The translations under genes were made by a program, and so were the position numbers. From NCBI RefSeq assembly GCF_003664255.1, contig NZ_RCCV01000003.1, positions 620,001 to 684,000 of the forward strand: a stretch of DNA of 64,000 nucleotides, given 5' to 3'. Of this stretch, positions 17,998 through 26,914 are shown piece by piece (position 1 is the first letter of the stretch; the number at the start of each line of letters is the position of its first letter). The notes under the pieces are model-generated. The model searched no databases. It was not told where the DNA came from and worked only from the letters and a program-made list of their open reading frames with translations. This DNA is from Micromonospora sp. M71_S20 (lineage in GTDB: Bacteria; Actinomycetota; Actinomycetes; Mycobacteriales; Micromonosporaceae).

Positions 17998-20127
17998 TCA
18001 GTCCCGGGAGGTGACCGATTCGCGTCCGGCTTCGTCCTCGTCCCCGGCGGGCTCGCGCGTGACCCGTCCCGGCCACCAAAAGCGGTCGCCGAGCGTGAAC
18101 GCCAGCGCCGGCACCAGGACCGTGCGCACGAGCAGGGTGTCCAGCAGGACGCCGATGCAGACGATGATCCCGATCTGGGTCAGCAGGATCAGCGGCAGGA
18201 CGCCGAGGACCGCGAAGACCGCGGCGAGCAGGATGCCGGCGCTGGTGATGACGCCGCCGGTGACCCGCAGTGCCGAGAGCATGCCGGCGCGGGTGCCGCT
18301 GCGCCGGGCGTCCTCGCGGGCCCGGGTGACGAGGAAGATGTTGTAGTCCACGCCGAGCGCCACCAGGAACACGAAGGCCAACAGCAGGACGCCGCTGTCG
18401 AGCGCCGGCATGTCCAGCACGTGGTCGAAGAGCAGCCACGACGCGCCGATGCTGGCGAAGAACGACGCGATCACGGTGAGCACCAGCAGCAGCGGGGCGA
18501 CCAAGCCGCGCAGGAGCAGCACCAGCACCGCGCCGACGAGCAGCAGGATGATCGGCAGGATCAGCCGCAGGTCCCTGCCGTTGGCCTCGTTCTCGTCGTA
18601 GGTGGCGGCCACGGCGCCGCCGACCACCGCGCCGTCGAACGCGGGTGCGCCCTCGACGGCGGGCGGGGCGGAGCCGGGGACCGCCGCGACCGCGTCGCGC
18701 AGCGCCTCGACGGCCCGGTTCGCGGCCTCGGTGCCGGGCTCGGCCTCCAGTACGACGTCGACCTGGGCGACCTGGGCGCCCGCCTCGCCGGGACGCGCGG
18801 AGGCGACGCCGGGGATCCCGGCGGCGGTGTCCGTGACGGCCCGCACCGCCGAGGGGGTGGTGAGCACGGCGACCGGCTGGGTCGTGCCGGCGGGGAAGGA
18901 CCGCGCGAGGGTCTCCGCGCCGGCGACCGCCTCCGGCTTGACCCGGAACTGCTCGGTCTCCGACAGGCCGGTGCGGATGCCGAGCCCGCCGAGGGCGAGC
19001 CCGGCCAGCAGCAGCGTCGCGAGCAGCGCGACCGGCGCGGGACGGCGCTCGACGGCGGCGCCGAGCCGGCCCCACAGCCGGCCCTCGCGGATCTCTCCGC
19101 CGACCCGGGGCACGAACGGCCAGAACAGGCCGCGCCCGAAGATCACCAGGACCGCCGGGAGGACGAACAGCGCCGAGAGCATGGCGAGGACGACGCCCGT
19201 GGCGCAGGCCACGGCGAGGGCGCGGTTGAGCTCCTGCTCCGACAGCAGCAGGGTGAGCACGCCGAGGACGACGGTGGAGCCGCTGGCGAGGATGGGCTCG
19301 GCGACCCGCCGCTGCGCGGCGCGCATCGCCACGAAGCGGTCCTCCTCGCGGCGCAGTTCCTCGCGGTAGCGGGCGATGAGCAGCAGCGCGTAGTTGGTGG
19401 CGGCGCCGAAGACGAGGACGCTGGCGATGCCGGTGACGGCGCCGCCGGGCAGGTTGATGCCGAAGGCCGGGACGACCGTGTCGAGGGCGCGCAGCGTGAG
19501 CTGTTCCGTCGCCGCGACGACGACGAGCGGCACGATCCACAGGAACGGGCTGCGGTAGGTGACGAGCAGCAGCAGCGCCACGACGCCGGCGGTGACGGCG
19601 AGCAGCGTGGTGTCGGCGCCGTCGAAGACCTTCGTCAGGTCGGTGGCGAACGCGGGCCCGCCGGTGACCTCCACGTTAAGGCCGGCCGGCACGTCGTCCA
19701 AGGATTCGCGCAGCTCGTCGATCCGGCCCGCGGTCTCCTCCTGCCCGCCGGCGGTGGACAGCGGCACGGCGACGAGCGCGACGGTGCCGTCGGGGGAGAC
19801 CTGCGGCGGGCTGACGCGACCGCCGACGGCGAACCGGCCGAGGTCATTGGACTGGCCGGTGAGGGCCGCGCGGTCGGCCTCGGTCAGGGCCGCGCGGTCG
19901 GCGCGGCTGACGACGACGATCGCCGGCTGGACGTCGCGGGAGGGCAGCTGGTCCTGGAGGCGCTCCACCTGGGTCGACTGCCACTCCACGGACAGGCCGG
20001 TGGAGGAGACGGGCGCGGGGTTGTCGGGCTTGGGCAGCGCGAAGACGGCCGCCCCGAAGACGATCGCGGCGACCACGGTGAGCCACGCGGCGAGCCGTCC
20101 GCGCGCCACGCGGGTGAACACTGACAT
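17998..20127 (-). CDS. MMPL-family RND transporter
   Basis: RND-superfamily exporter of 709 residues in two homologous halves, each with one long extracytoplasmic loop followed by a helix bundle. The expected proton-relay motif is intact in the second half (FLVALGVDYNIFL) but is VLVFGAATNYALL in the first. The C-terminal tail is acidic. MMPL proteins export lipids, siderophores or drugs. The divergent MarR gene, with a palindrome between the two, suggests induction by a small phenolic or lipophilic compound and therefore a drug- or lipid-efflux role. The substrate is unknown. Confidence 0.87.
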   Translation of the reverse strand: MSVFTRVARGRLAAWLTVVAAIVFGAAVFALPKPDNPAPVSSTGLSVEWQSTQVERLQDQLPSRDVQPAIVVVSRADRAALTEADRAALTGQSNDLGRFAVGGRVSPPQVSPDGTVALVAVPLSTAGGQEETAGRIDELRESLDDVPAGLNVEVTGGPAFATDLTKVFDGADTTLLAVTAGVVALLLLVTYRSPFLWIVPLVVVAATEQLTLRALDTVVPAFGINLPGGAVTGIASVLVFGAATNYALLLIARYREELRREEDRFVAMRAAQRRVAEPILASGSTVVLGVLTLLLSEQELNRALAVACATGVVLAMLSALFVLPAVLVIFGRGLFWPFVPRVGGEIREGRLWGRLGAAVERRPAPVALLATLLLAGLALGGLGIRTGLSETEQFRVKPEAVAGAETLARSFPAGTTQPVAVLTTPSAVRAVTDTAAGIPGVASARPGEAGAQVAQVDVVLEAEPGTEAANRAVEALRDAVAAVPGSAPPAVEGAPAFDGAVVGGAVAATYDENEANGRDLRLILPIILLLVGAVLVLLLRGLVAPLLLVLTVIASFFASIGASWLLFDHVLDMPALDSGVLLLAFVFLVALGVDYNIFLVTRAREDARRSGTRAGMLSALRVTGGVITSAGILLAAVFAVLGVLPLILLTQIGIIVCIGVLLDTLLVRTVLVPALAFTLGDRFWWPGRVTREPAGDEDEAGRESVTSRD

Positions 20128-20201
20128 CGGATGCCCTCACGGTCTCTCGGCGGATTTGCTTCGACGGTCGAGACCTCGCGAACGACGCAAAGGACCGACG
20201 A

Positions 20202-20230
20202 TCGAGTATCTTGATAAACGAGATTATCGA
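20202..20230. promoter_or_regulatory. 29-bp palindrome between mmpL and marR genes
   Basis: TCGA-N2-ATCT-N9-AGAT-N2-TCGA forms an interrupted palindrome centred at 20216 in an AT-rich island between divergent genes. MarR dimers bind palindromes of about this size. It is the obvious candidate for the operator controlling both the transporter and the MarR-CocE operon. Confidence 0.65.
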
Positions 20231-20281
20231 CTGCTGAGTTATGCTGCAACCGGAACGCGAGAGCAGGAGGCGGCGACCGAC

Positions 20282-20812
20282 GTGGCAGGTCACGGCATGT
20301 ACCGGCGGCGCGACACGCGCCGCGAGCGGCTGGTCGCCGAGATCGGGACCGAGCTGCGGCGCTACTCGGTCGACGCGCAACACATCGGGCACGCCTTCGC
20401 CGGCCTGCACGGGCTCAACGCCACCGACCTGCAGGCGCTGATCGCGGTGATGGACGCCGAGCTGGTCGGCCGGCCGATCACCCCCGGCCGCCTCGGCGAG
20501 CAGCTCAATCTGTCGTCCGGCTCGGTCACCGCCCTGATCGACCGGCTCGAACGCGCCGGGCACATCCGCCGCGACCGCGACACCGCCGACCGGCGCAAGG
20601 TCTTCCTGCACTACGCCGAGCGGGGCGCCGCGCTGGCCATGGAGTTCTTCCGGCCCCTGGGCCGGCGCACCGACGACGTGATGGCCGGCTTCAGCGACGA
20701 CGAGCTGGAGGTGGTGCACCGGTTCATGACCGCGATGACCGCCTCGATGGGGGAACACCGCGACGCGGTGCGCGCCGCCCGCGACGAGCCGGCCCGACGC
20801 GCGAACGGCTGA
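20282..20812 (+). CDS. MarR-family transcriptional regulator
   Basis: Winged-helix repressor of 176 residues. The DNA-binding core is PITPGRLGEQLNLSSGSVTALIDRLERAGHIRRDRDTADRRKVFL (about 60-108), with the wing containing the conserved D-R-R. Flanking helices form the dimer interface. GTG 20282 with an AGGAGG about 11 nt upstream is chosen; ATG 20297 is an alternative. It lies 4 bp before the CocE-type hydrolase gene and is probably cotranscribed with it, and it is divergent from the MMPL exporter across the 29-bp palindrome. Confidence 0.87.
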   Translation: MAGHGMYRRRDTRRERLVAEIGTELRRYSVDAQHIGHAFAGLHGLNATDLQALIAVMDAELVGRPITPGRLGEQLNLSSGSVTALIDRLERAGHIRRDRDTADRRKVFLHYAERGAALAMEFFRPLGRRTDDVMAGFSDDELEVVHRFMTAMTASMGEHRDAVRAARDEPARRANG

Positions 20813-20816
20813 CGTC

Positions 20817-22499
20817 GTGCTCGACCGGCTGGCAGCCCGCCTCGCCACCGCCGCGCTGCGGTTGCCGCCCGCGCGTACCCGCCGGGTCACCCTCACCCGG
20901 GGCATCGAGGTGCGAACCCGCGACGGCGTGCCGCTGCGCACCGACCACTACGCCCCGGCCCTGCCCGGCGCGCCGACGGTGCTGATCCGCACCCCGTACG
21001 GGCGGGGCGGACCCGTGCGGCTGCTCGGTCGGCTCGTCGCCGAACGCGGCTTCCACGTGGTGATCCAGTCCTGCCGCGGCACGTTCGGCTCCGGTGGCAC
21101 CTTCGCCCCGCTGGTGCACGAGCGCGAGGACGGCCTCGACACCCTCGACTGGCTGCGCCGCCAGCCCTGGTGGTCCGGCGCGTTCGGCATGTTCGGCGCC
21201 AGCTACCAGGGCTTCGTGCAGTGGGCCCTGGCCGCCGACGCGGGGGAGGAGTTGCGGGCGATGGTCGCGGTGGTGACCGCCTCGGGCACCCGCGACTCGA
21301 CGTACGCCGGGGAGTCCTTTGCTCTGGACACCGTGCTCACCTGGGCCGAACTGCTCCAGGCGCAGACCGTGCCGTGGCTGGCCCGGCAGTGGGAACTCAA
21401 GCGCGGCCAGCCCCGGCTGGTCGCGGCGCTGGCCCACCTGCCGCTGGCCGAGGCGGACCGGGTGGCCACCGGCGTGACCGTGCCGTTCTTCCAGGAGTGG
21501 CTGCGCCACCACACTCCGGACGCCGACTACTGGCGTACGCGCGTCTTCGGCGACCGGATCGCCGAGGTCCACGCGCCGGTGGTGATGGTGAGCGGCTGGC
21601 ACGACATCTTCCTGCCGGCCCAACTGCGCGACTTCGCGGCGCTGCGCGCGGCCGGCGCCCGTCCCCGGCTGACCGTCGGACCGTGGACCCACGGCAGCCC
21701 CGGGCTCCTCCTCGCCGCGCTGCGCGACGGGCTGGACCACCTCGACGCCCACCTCGCCGGGCGGCGCCCGCAGGCGTCGTCGGTCGGTGCCGGTGCGGCG
21801 GCCCCCGTGCGGGTGCACGTCGGCGGTGCCGGTGGCGGCTGGCGGGACCTGCCCGACTGGCCGCCCCCGGCGGTGCCGACCCCGTGGCACCTGCACCCGG
21901 CGGGCGGGCTGAGCACCGCCGCGCCGGTCCCGTCGGCGCCGGACGGCTTCCACTACGACCCGGCCGACCCGACGCCCTCGCTCGGCGGGCCGCTGCTGGT
22001 CGCCCAGCGGGCCGGGCCGGTGGACAATCGCCCGGTCGAGGCCCGGCCCGACGTGCTCACCTTCACCAGCGCCCCGCTCGACGCGCCCGTGGAGGTGATC
22101 GGTCCGGTACGCGCCGAGATCCACCTGCGCAGCGAGCTGTCCCACCTGGACGTCTTCGTGCGGCTGTGCGACGTGGACCGGCGCGGCCGGTCCTGGAACG
22201 TCTGCGACGGCCTGGTCCGGGTCACGCCAGACCGGTTCCCCGCCGACGCGGCCGGCGTGGTACGCGTGCCGGTGGAGCTCTGGCCCGCGGCGCACCGGTT
22301 CGCGCCGGGGCACCGGCTGCGGGTACAGGTCTCCGGCGGCGCCCATCCCCGCTACGCGCGCAACCCCGGCACCGGCGAGCCCCTCGGCACGGCAGTGACC
22401 CTACGTGCCGGATGGCGGGAGATCCTGCACGATCCACAGTGTCCGTCCGCTGTGGTCCTACCGATCATGCCGCCGGTGTCACAGGTTTCTCCCAGCTGA
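20817..22499 (+). CDS. CocE/NonD-family alpha/beta hydrolase (X-Pro peptidase S15-like)
   Basis: Serine hydrolase of 560 residues in the family of cocaine esterase and X-prolyl dipeptidyl peptidases. Nucleophile Ser129 sits in GASYQG, the acid is Asp263 in SGWHDIF and the base His292 in GPWTHG. The C-terminal jelly-roll domain (about 345-550) is typical of the family. There is no signal peptide. GTG 20817 follows the marR stop by 4 bp, so the pair is translationally linked. The neighbourhood suggests modification of the same compound class that the MMPL pump exports, which is an inference. Confidence 0.87.
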   Translation: MLDRLAARLATAALRLPPARTRRVTLTRGIEVRTRDGVPLRTDHYAPALPGAPTVLIRTPYGRGGPVRLLGRLVAERGFHVVIQSCRGTFGSGGTFAPLVHEREDGLDTLDWLRRQPWWSGAFGMFGASYQGFVQWALAADAGEELRAMVAVVTASGTRDSTYAGESFALDTVLTWAELLQAQTVPWLARQWELKRGQPRLVAALAHLPLAEADRVATGVTVPFFQEWLRHHTPDADYWRTRVFGDRIAEVHAPVVMVSGWHDIFLPAQLRDFAALRAAGARPRLTVGPWTHGSPGLLLAALRDGLDHLDAHLAGRRPQASSVGAGAAAPVRVHVGGAGGGWRDLPDWPPPAVPTPWHLHPAGGLSTAAPVPSAPDGFHYDPADPTPSLGGPLLVAQRAGPVDNRPVEARPDVLTFTSAPLDAPVEVIGPVRAEIHLRSELSHLDVFVRLCDVDRRGRSWNVCDGLVRVTPDRFPADAAGVVRVPVELWPAAHRFAPGHRLRVQVSGGAHPRYARNPGTGEPLGTAVTLRAGWREILHDPQCPSAVVLPIMPPVSQVSPS

Positions 22500-22661
22500 A
22501 AAAACCTGCTCTGAGCTGGGCATTCATCAATCGATGGGGCTATGGTTGGGCCACTGCCCGACGCTGTGCACCACTCGGTCGGGCCTGCCTGTGGGGCTCT
22601 CACGCCGCCTACGCGGTGTCACTGTCGTGCCCGGCCCCGACCATCCGCAAGGGGGAACCCC

Positions 22662-23570
22662 ATGACGCGGGCACCGCAAAACCTGTTGGCCGTCCGCCGC
22701 CTGCTGCTGGAGCATCTCAACCGCGATCCCGACAGATCCCGTGACCAGGACCTCGAACCCGCCGAGGTCGGCATCGTCGGCGACCCCGCCCACCGGGGCG
22801 GCTACCACTGCGGCTCCGACCGGGTCGTGACGCGGGACTACTCCGTCGTCGAGTCCTCCCGGGACTCGTCCGGCCTCACTCTCGACGCGTCCGCGCTCGA
22901 CGTCGGCTCCTTCCGGGTCAGCGTCGGCGGGCGGACCCACGATCTGCGGAGCTTCTCGACCTGGTGCGTCGAGCAGTGCGCCGCGGACAGCGCGGACAGC
23001 CGCGACATCCGGGAGATCATCTACTCCCCGGACGGCAAGGTCGTCCGACGGTGGGACCGCCTGCGCAAACGAACGAGCGGTGACAACTCCCACCTGTGGC
23101 ACACCCACTTCAGTTTCTTTCGCGACTCGACCAAGGCCAACCGTGACCAGACCCCGCTGTTCCGCCGCTACCTGACCGCCATCGGGCTTATCGCCCCACC
23201 CGAAGAGGAGCCCACCATGGAGCAGACCGACCAACTCGCGTACAAAACCGACGTCTCCACCCGTACCGTCGGTCAGGTCCTCGCCGACCTGTCGAACCTG
23301 CGCAACTGGCTGATCTCGCCCGTCGGAACGACGGGCCTGGTGAGCCCGCCGATGGAACAGTCGCCGCTGATGCTCATGCTGGCGATGGCGCGCGGCTACC
23401 CGGCGCTGGTCGCCCAGGTCAAGGCCCTCTCCGAGGGTGACTTCAGCGACGAGCAGGCGATCATCAGCGGTGTGCTCGCCGGTCTCTCGCCGGAACAGAT
23501 CGCGGAGGCGATCCCGCCCACCATCGCCCAGCAGGTCACCGACGAACTGGCCCGCCGCCTGGCGGCCTGA
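22662..23570 (+). CDS. Phage-lysin-like protein (M15-peptidase-like N-terminus)
   Basis: Protein of 302 residues resembling proteins scattered in actinomycetes and their phages. Residues 40-170 contain ASALDVG (77-82) and WHTHFSFFRD (146-155), reminiscent of the D and HxH zinc motifs of M15 D-Ala-D-Ala peptidases. The usual first His of HxxGxAxD is absent. A linker precedes a C-terminal helical part ending SPEQIAEAIPPTIAQQV, a style common in phage-encoded lysins. There is no signal peptide, holin or phage neighbour. ATG 22662 has a GGGGGAA site. The function is unproven. Confidence 0.55.
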   Translation: MTRAPQNLLAVRRLLLEHLNRDPDRSRDQDLEPAEVGIVGDPAHRGGYHCGSDRVVTRDYSVVESSRDSSGLTLDASALDVGSFRVSVGGRTHDLRSFSTWCVEQCAADSADSRDIREIIYSPDGKVVRRWDRLRKRTSGDNSHLWHTHFSFFRDSTKANRDQTPLFRRYLTAIGLIAPPEEEPTMEQTDQLAYKTDVSTRTVGQVLADLSNLRNWLISPVGTTGLVSPPMEQSPLMLMLAMARGYPALVAQVKALSEGDFSDEQAIISGVLAGLSPEQIAEAIPPTIAQQVTDELARRLAA

Positions 23571-23708
23571 CCCCGCCGCGTCCGCCGCGCCGGCCCGCGC
23601 CCACGCCCGGCGGACCGACGCCGGCACCGCCCGGCCCACCACCGCGAGTTCGTCGAGGTCCACCCCGGCGAACGCGCCCAAGCCGGACGGCCGGCCGCGA
23701 CCGGGATT

Positions 23709-23754
23709 CGGCAACGGCAGTTGCGAAACAGCTGTTGCGCAACTGCCGTTGCCG
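23709..23754. promoter_or_regulatory. 46-bp palindrome upstream of the ArsR-type gene
   Basis: Two perfect 17-bp arms (23709-23725 and 23738-23754) flank a 12-bp centre whose inner ten bases AACAGCTGTT are themselves palindromic. Only the pair 23726/23737 fails to match. Repeated GCAGTTGC-like half-sites occur within it. It ends 16 bp before the regulator's ATG, the position expected of an ArsR-family autoregulatory operator. It could also extrude as a cruciform or form an RNA hairpin. Confidence 0.7.
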
Positions 23755-23770
23755 ATGTCAGGCTGGCGGC

Positions 23771-24346
23771 ATGACGAAACCCGACGTACGCCACGTGACC
23801 GACTCGCGGGTGCTCGCCGCGCTGTCTCACCCGCTGCGCCGCCGGCTGATGGACGTGCTCAAGGTGCACGGTCCGTCCACCGTCGGCCTGCTCGCCGAGC
23901 GGACCGGTCAGGCGCCGGCGAACGTCAGCCACCACCTCAAGGTGCTGGCCGGCGCCGAGCTGGTCGAGGAGGCGCCCGAGCTGGCCCGCGACCGGCGGGA
24001 ACGCTGGTGGCGCCTGGTCACCCGGGGTGTCCGCTGGTCCCAGTCGGACTTCGACGCCGATCCCGCCGCCCGGGCCGTCGCCGACGCCGCCACCTCGCTC
24101 AACCTGGACCGGCACGTCGCCCTCGCCCGCGCGTGGCACGCCACCGACGAGGCCAGCCAGGCCGCCTGGCCGGAGGGGCCGTTCTCCACGGACCGCTGGC
24201 TGCACCTGACCGACGCCGAACTCGCCCGACTGGCCGGCGAGCTGAACGAGGTGCTCACCCGGTGGGGCGAGCGGGACGTGCCCGACGACGGGCAGAAACG
24301 CGAGCCGGTCTTCCTCTTCGCCTACGGGATCCCGGCCACGCCGTGA
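23771..24346 (+). CDS. ArsR-type winged-helix regulator
   Basis: Regulator of 191 residues. The ArsR-like winged helix is at about 8-75 (RVLAALSHPLRRRLMDVLKVHGPSTVGLLAERTGQ, then NVSHHLKVLAGAELVEE). A helical C-terminal region of about 110 residues follows, longer than in metal sensors, and no Cys-based metal site is present. It overlaps the following MFS gene by 4 nt (GTGA), so it most likely controls efflux of an organic compound through the 46-bp palindrome. A TTG start at 23735 would fall inside the palindrome and is less likely. Confidence 0.85.
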   Translation: MTKPDVRHVTDSRVLAALSHPLRRRLMDVLKVHGPSTVGLLAERTGQAPANVSHHLKVLAGAELVEEAPELARDRRERWWRLVTRGVRWSQSDFDADPAARAVADAATSLNLDRHVALARAWHATDEASQAAWPEGPFSTDRWLHLTDAELARLAGELNEVLTRWGERDVPDDGQKREPVFLFAYGIPATP

Positions 24347-25713
24347 CGCCGCCCGCCGACGCCACCCCGCCGACCCGTACCGCCGACGCCACGGCCGCCC
24401 CGACGGCGGGCGCCCGCCGTCCGGGCGCCGACCCGGCGGTACGGCCCGCCGACCGGCCGGCGGCAGCGGCGCCCCGGGGCGGGCTGCTGCGGCACCGGGA
24501 CTTCCGGCTGCTCTGGGCCGGGCAGACCGCCAGCGCCGTCGGCAGCAACGTCACCGCCGTGGCGCTGCCCCTGGTCGCGGTGACCGTGCTCGACGCCAGC
24601 ACCTTCGGCGTCGCGGTGCTCACCGCCGCCGCCTGGCTGCCGTGGCTGCTCGTCGGCCTGCCGGCCGGCGCCTGGGTGGACCGGTTGCCGCGCCGGCCGG
24701 TGATGATCGCCTGTGACCTGGTCTCGGCGCTGCTGTTCCTCAGCGTCCCCGCCGCCGCCGTGCTCGGCGTGCTGACCCTGACGCAGCTGCTGGTGGTGGC
24801 GTTGGGCGCCGGCCTGGCCCGGGTCTTCTTCGAGACGGCCGACCAGGTCTATCTGCCCGTGCTGCTGCGCCCCGGGCAGGTGCCGGAGGGCAACGCCAAG
24901 CTCCAGGCCACCCAGACCGCGAGCTACGTGCTCGGCCCCGGTCTCGCCGGCGTGGTCGCACAGGCCGCCGGCGCCGTCACCGCGCTGGTGCTCGACGCGC
25001 TGAGCTTCCTGTTCTCCGCCGCCTGCCTGCTGCGCATCCGCACCGTCGAACGGCGTCCCGAGCGCGTCGGGCCCTCGCGGTCGCTGCGCCGGGAGATCGG
25101 CGAGGGGATCCGGTTCGTCGCCCGGGACCCGTATCTGCGGGTGCTCACCGCCTTCGGGGCGGCCAGCAACGTCGGCCTGGTCGGCTACCAGGCGGTCCTG
25201 GTGGTCTTCCTGGTCCGGGAGGCGCGACTCGCACCGGCCCCGGTGGGCCTGCTGGTCGCGGCGATGAGTCTCGGCGGCATCGTCGGCGCGCTGTCGGCGA
25301 CCCTGCTCGGCCGTCGGCTCGGCACCGCCCGGGCCATGCTCCTGGCGGCGGCGTTCACCGGGCCACCGGCGTTGCTGATCCCGCTCGCCGGACCCGGCGG
25401 CCGACTCGCCCTGCCGGCGATCGGCGGAATGCTGGTCAGCCTCGGGGTGGCGGTGGGCAACGTGCTCAAGGGCAGCTTCCGGCAGACCTACACGCCGCAC
25501 CACCTGCTGGGCCGCGTCACGGTGAGCATGCAGATGCTCAACTACGGCACGATCCCGCTGGCCGCGGTGCTGGCCGGGGCGGTCGGCGCGGCCCACGGGG
25601 CCGGCACCGCGATCGCGGTGATGACGGGCTGGCTCGCGCTCACCCCGGCGATTCTGCTGATCGGGCCGCTACGGCGGCGACGGGACCTGCCCGCCGCGCC
25701 GAAGCGGCCCTGA
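24343..25713 (+). CDS. MFS transporter (drug-efflux type)
   Basis: Twelve-helix major facilitator of 456 residues. The sequence after a 50-residue Ala/Pro/Thr-rich cytoplasmic lead opens with GLLRHRDFRLLWAGQTASAVGS, typical of the MFS_3 group that includes macrolide and siderophore exporters. The cytoplasmic loop motif is GAWVDRLPRRPVM. GTG 24343 overlaps the ArsR-type stop codon. The unusually long polar N-terminus could mean that translation really starts further in, but no better ribosome-binding site is seen. It probably exports the ligand sensed by the upstream regulator. Confidence 0.88.
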   Translation: MTPPADATPPTRTADATAAPTAGARRPGADPAVRPADRPAAAAPRGGLLRHRDFRLLWAGQTASAVGSNVTAVALPLVAVTVLDASTFGVAVLTAAAWLPWLLVGLPAGAWVDRLPRRPVMIACDLVSALLFLSVPAAAVLGVLTLTQLLVVALGAGLARVFFETADQVYLPVLLRPGQVPEGNAKLQATQTASYVLGPGLAGVVAQAAGAVTALVLDALSFLFSAACLLRIRTVERRPERVGPSRSLRREIGEGIRFVARDPYLRVLTAFGAASNVGLVGYQAVLVVFLVREARLAPAPVGLLVAAMSLGGIVGALSATLLGRRLGTARAMLLAAAFTGPPALLIPLAGPGGRLALPAIGGMLVSLGVAVGNVLKGSFRQTYTPHHLLGRVTVSMQMLNYGTIPLAAVLAGAVGAAHGAGTAIAVMTGWLALTPAILLIGPLRRRRDLPAAPKRP

Positions 25714-25724
25714 AAACGCGCTGC

Positions 25725-25751
25725 GGCGGCGGCCGTCAGTTGGCCGCCGCC
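25725..25751. terminator. Bidirectional hairpin (MFS gene / csp)
   Basis: A 10-bp perfect stem GGCGGCGGCC/GGCCGCCGCC with a 7-nt loop lies between convergent genes. Confidence 0.65.
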
Positions 25752-25764
25752 ACCGGCACGGGAT

Positions 25765-25968
25765 CTACAGCGGACGGACGTTGTCCGCCTGCGGACCCTT
25801 CTGACCCTGGGTCACCTCGAACTCGACCTTCTGGCCCTCGTTCAGCTCCCGGTAACCGCTCGACGCGATGGCCGAGTAGTGGACGAACACGTCCGGCCCT
25901 CCGCCATCCTGCTCGATGAAGCCGAAGCCCTTTTCCGAGTTGAACCACTTAACCGTGCCGGTTGCCAT
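25765..25968 (-). CDS. csp: Cold-shock domain protein
   Basis: Single OB-fold RNA/DNA chaperone of 67 residues, the standard CspA length. RNP1 is KGFGFI (residues 13-18) and RNP2 is VFVHY. The sequence begins [17 protein letters not shown] as in actinobacterial housekeeping Csps. A GGGAGAG ribosome-binding site precedes the ATG at 25968. It is monocistronic, and the leader upstream is short. Confidence 0.95.
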   Translation of the reverse strand: MATGTVKWFNSEKGFGFIEQDGGGPDVFVHYSAIASSGYRELNEGQKVEFEVTQGQKGPQADNVRPL

Positions 25969-26132
25969 GCATCTCTCCCTGTTCCAAAGCGGGTGAACCT
26001 CGGTCGTCGACCGAATGATCGCCCGGTGCCACCCCGAGAGTAACCGGCCGAACCCCGATCCGCTGGCCGAACTCTCGGCGCGGCGACGCGAAAGCCGGGC
26101 GGTGCGAGGTCGGCTGGGGCATGCTTGCCCCG

Positions 26133-26816
26133 ATGAGAGGTGCCACAGCCGACGCGCTGACCGAGATCGAGCGGGAGATCGACGCTCCCGGCGGCGGGCT
26201 GGACCGGCTCCGGCTGGTGCGGATCCCGTTCGTCCCCGAGGTCCGGCTTTACCTGGCCGAGGACGCCATCGTGTGGTGGGCCCGGATGGAGGCGCAGGCC
26301 GGGCACGCCCTGCCCGCGCCGTACTGGGCCTCGGTCTGGGCCGGTGGACAGGCCCTCGCGCGCCACCTGCTCGACCACCCCGACCTCGCGGCCGGCCGCC
26401 GGGTGCTCGACCTCGCCGCCGGGTCCGGCCTGGTGGCGATCGCCGCCGCGCTCGCCGGCGCCGAGCGCGTGGTCGCCAACGACATCGACCCGTACGCGGT
26501 CGCGGCGGTCACCGTCAACGCCCGGGCCAACGATGTGACGGTCGCAACCACCGGCGGCGATCTGCTCGACTCCGACCTCGACGGGGTGGACCTGCTGGTG
26601 GCCGGGGACGTGCTCTACGACGCGACGATGGCGGCGCGGGTGCTGCCCTTCCTGCGACGGGCCGCCGCCGCGGGCGCCGACGTGCTGGTGGGCGATCCCG
26701 GGCGGGGCCACCTGCCGCCGGGCGTGCTGGCGACGGTGGCCAGCTACCCCGTGCCGACCACCGAGCCCGCCGTCGACTCGACCGTGCGCCGGGTGCAGGT
26801 GCTGCGCCCCCGGTGA
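26133..26816 (+). CDS. Class I methyltransferase (lysine-methyltransferase-like)
   Basis: SAM-dependent methyltransferase of 227 residues. The sequence before motif I ([20 protein letters not shown]) and motif I itself ([19 protein letters not shown]) resemble the ETFB-lysine-methyltransferase/nicotinamide-N-methyltransferase-like group, as do NDIDPYAV and the GDVLYD motif. A protein substrate is therefore plausible but unproven. ATG 26133 is preferred because a CATGCT box ends 7 nt upstream, suggesting a leaderless mRNA; ATG 26121 in the same frame adds four residues. Confidence 0.75.
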   Translation: MRGATADALTEIEREIDAPGGGLDRLRLVRIPFVPEVRLYLAEDAIVWWARMEAQAGHALPAPYWASVWAGGQALARHLLDHPDLAAGRRVLDLAAGSGLVAIAAALAGAERVVANDIDPYAVAAVTVNARANDVTVATTGGDLLDSDLDGVDLLVAGDVLYDATMAARVLPFLRRAAAAGADVLVGDPGRGHLPPGVLATVASYPVPTTEPAVDSTVRRVQVLRPR

Positions 26817-26902
26817 CCCACGGGCTCTCAGGGTCGACCCCGAGCCCGATACCAGGGGGCGGTGGGGGATCGGACCCGATGTCCCGGGTGGCCGGGCGGC
26901 CA

Positions 26903-26908
26903 TAGCGT
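26903..26908 (+). promoter_or_regulatory. -10 box of the second DedA gene (TAGCGT)
   Basis: TAGCGT lies 6 nt before ATG 26915, indicating a leaderless transcript. Confidence 0.5.
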
Positions 26909-26914
26909 ACGGGC

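Noticed and set aside
22482..22508. 7-bp hairpin CAGGTTT/AAACCTG at the end of the CocE-type gene
   Set aside because: It overlaps the stop codon, has a 13-nt loop and a weak stem, so it is not convincing as a terminator.
26121..26132. ATG 26121 as methyltransferase start
   Set aside because: It overlaps the likely -10 box and adds only four residues outside the fold. ATG 26133 fits the leaderless spacing better.
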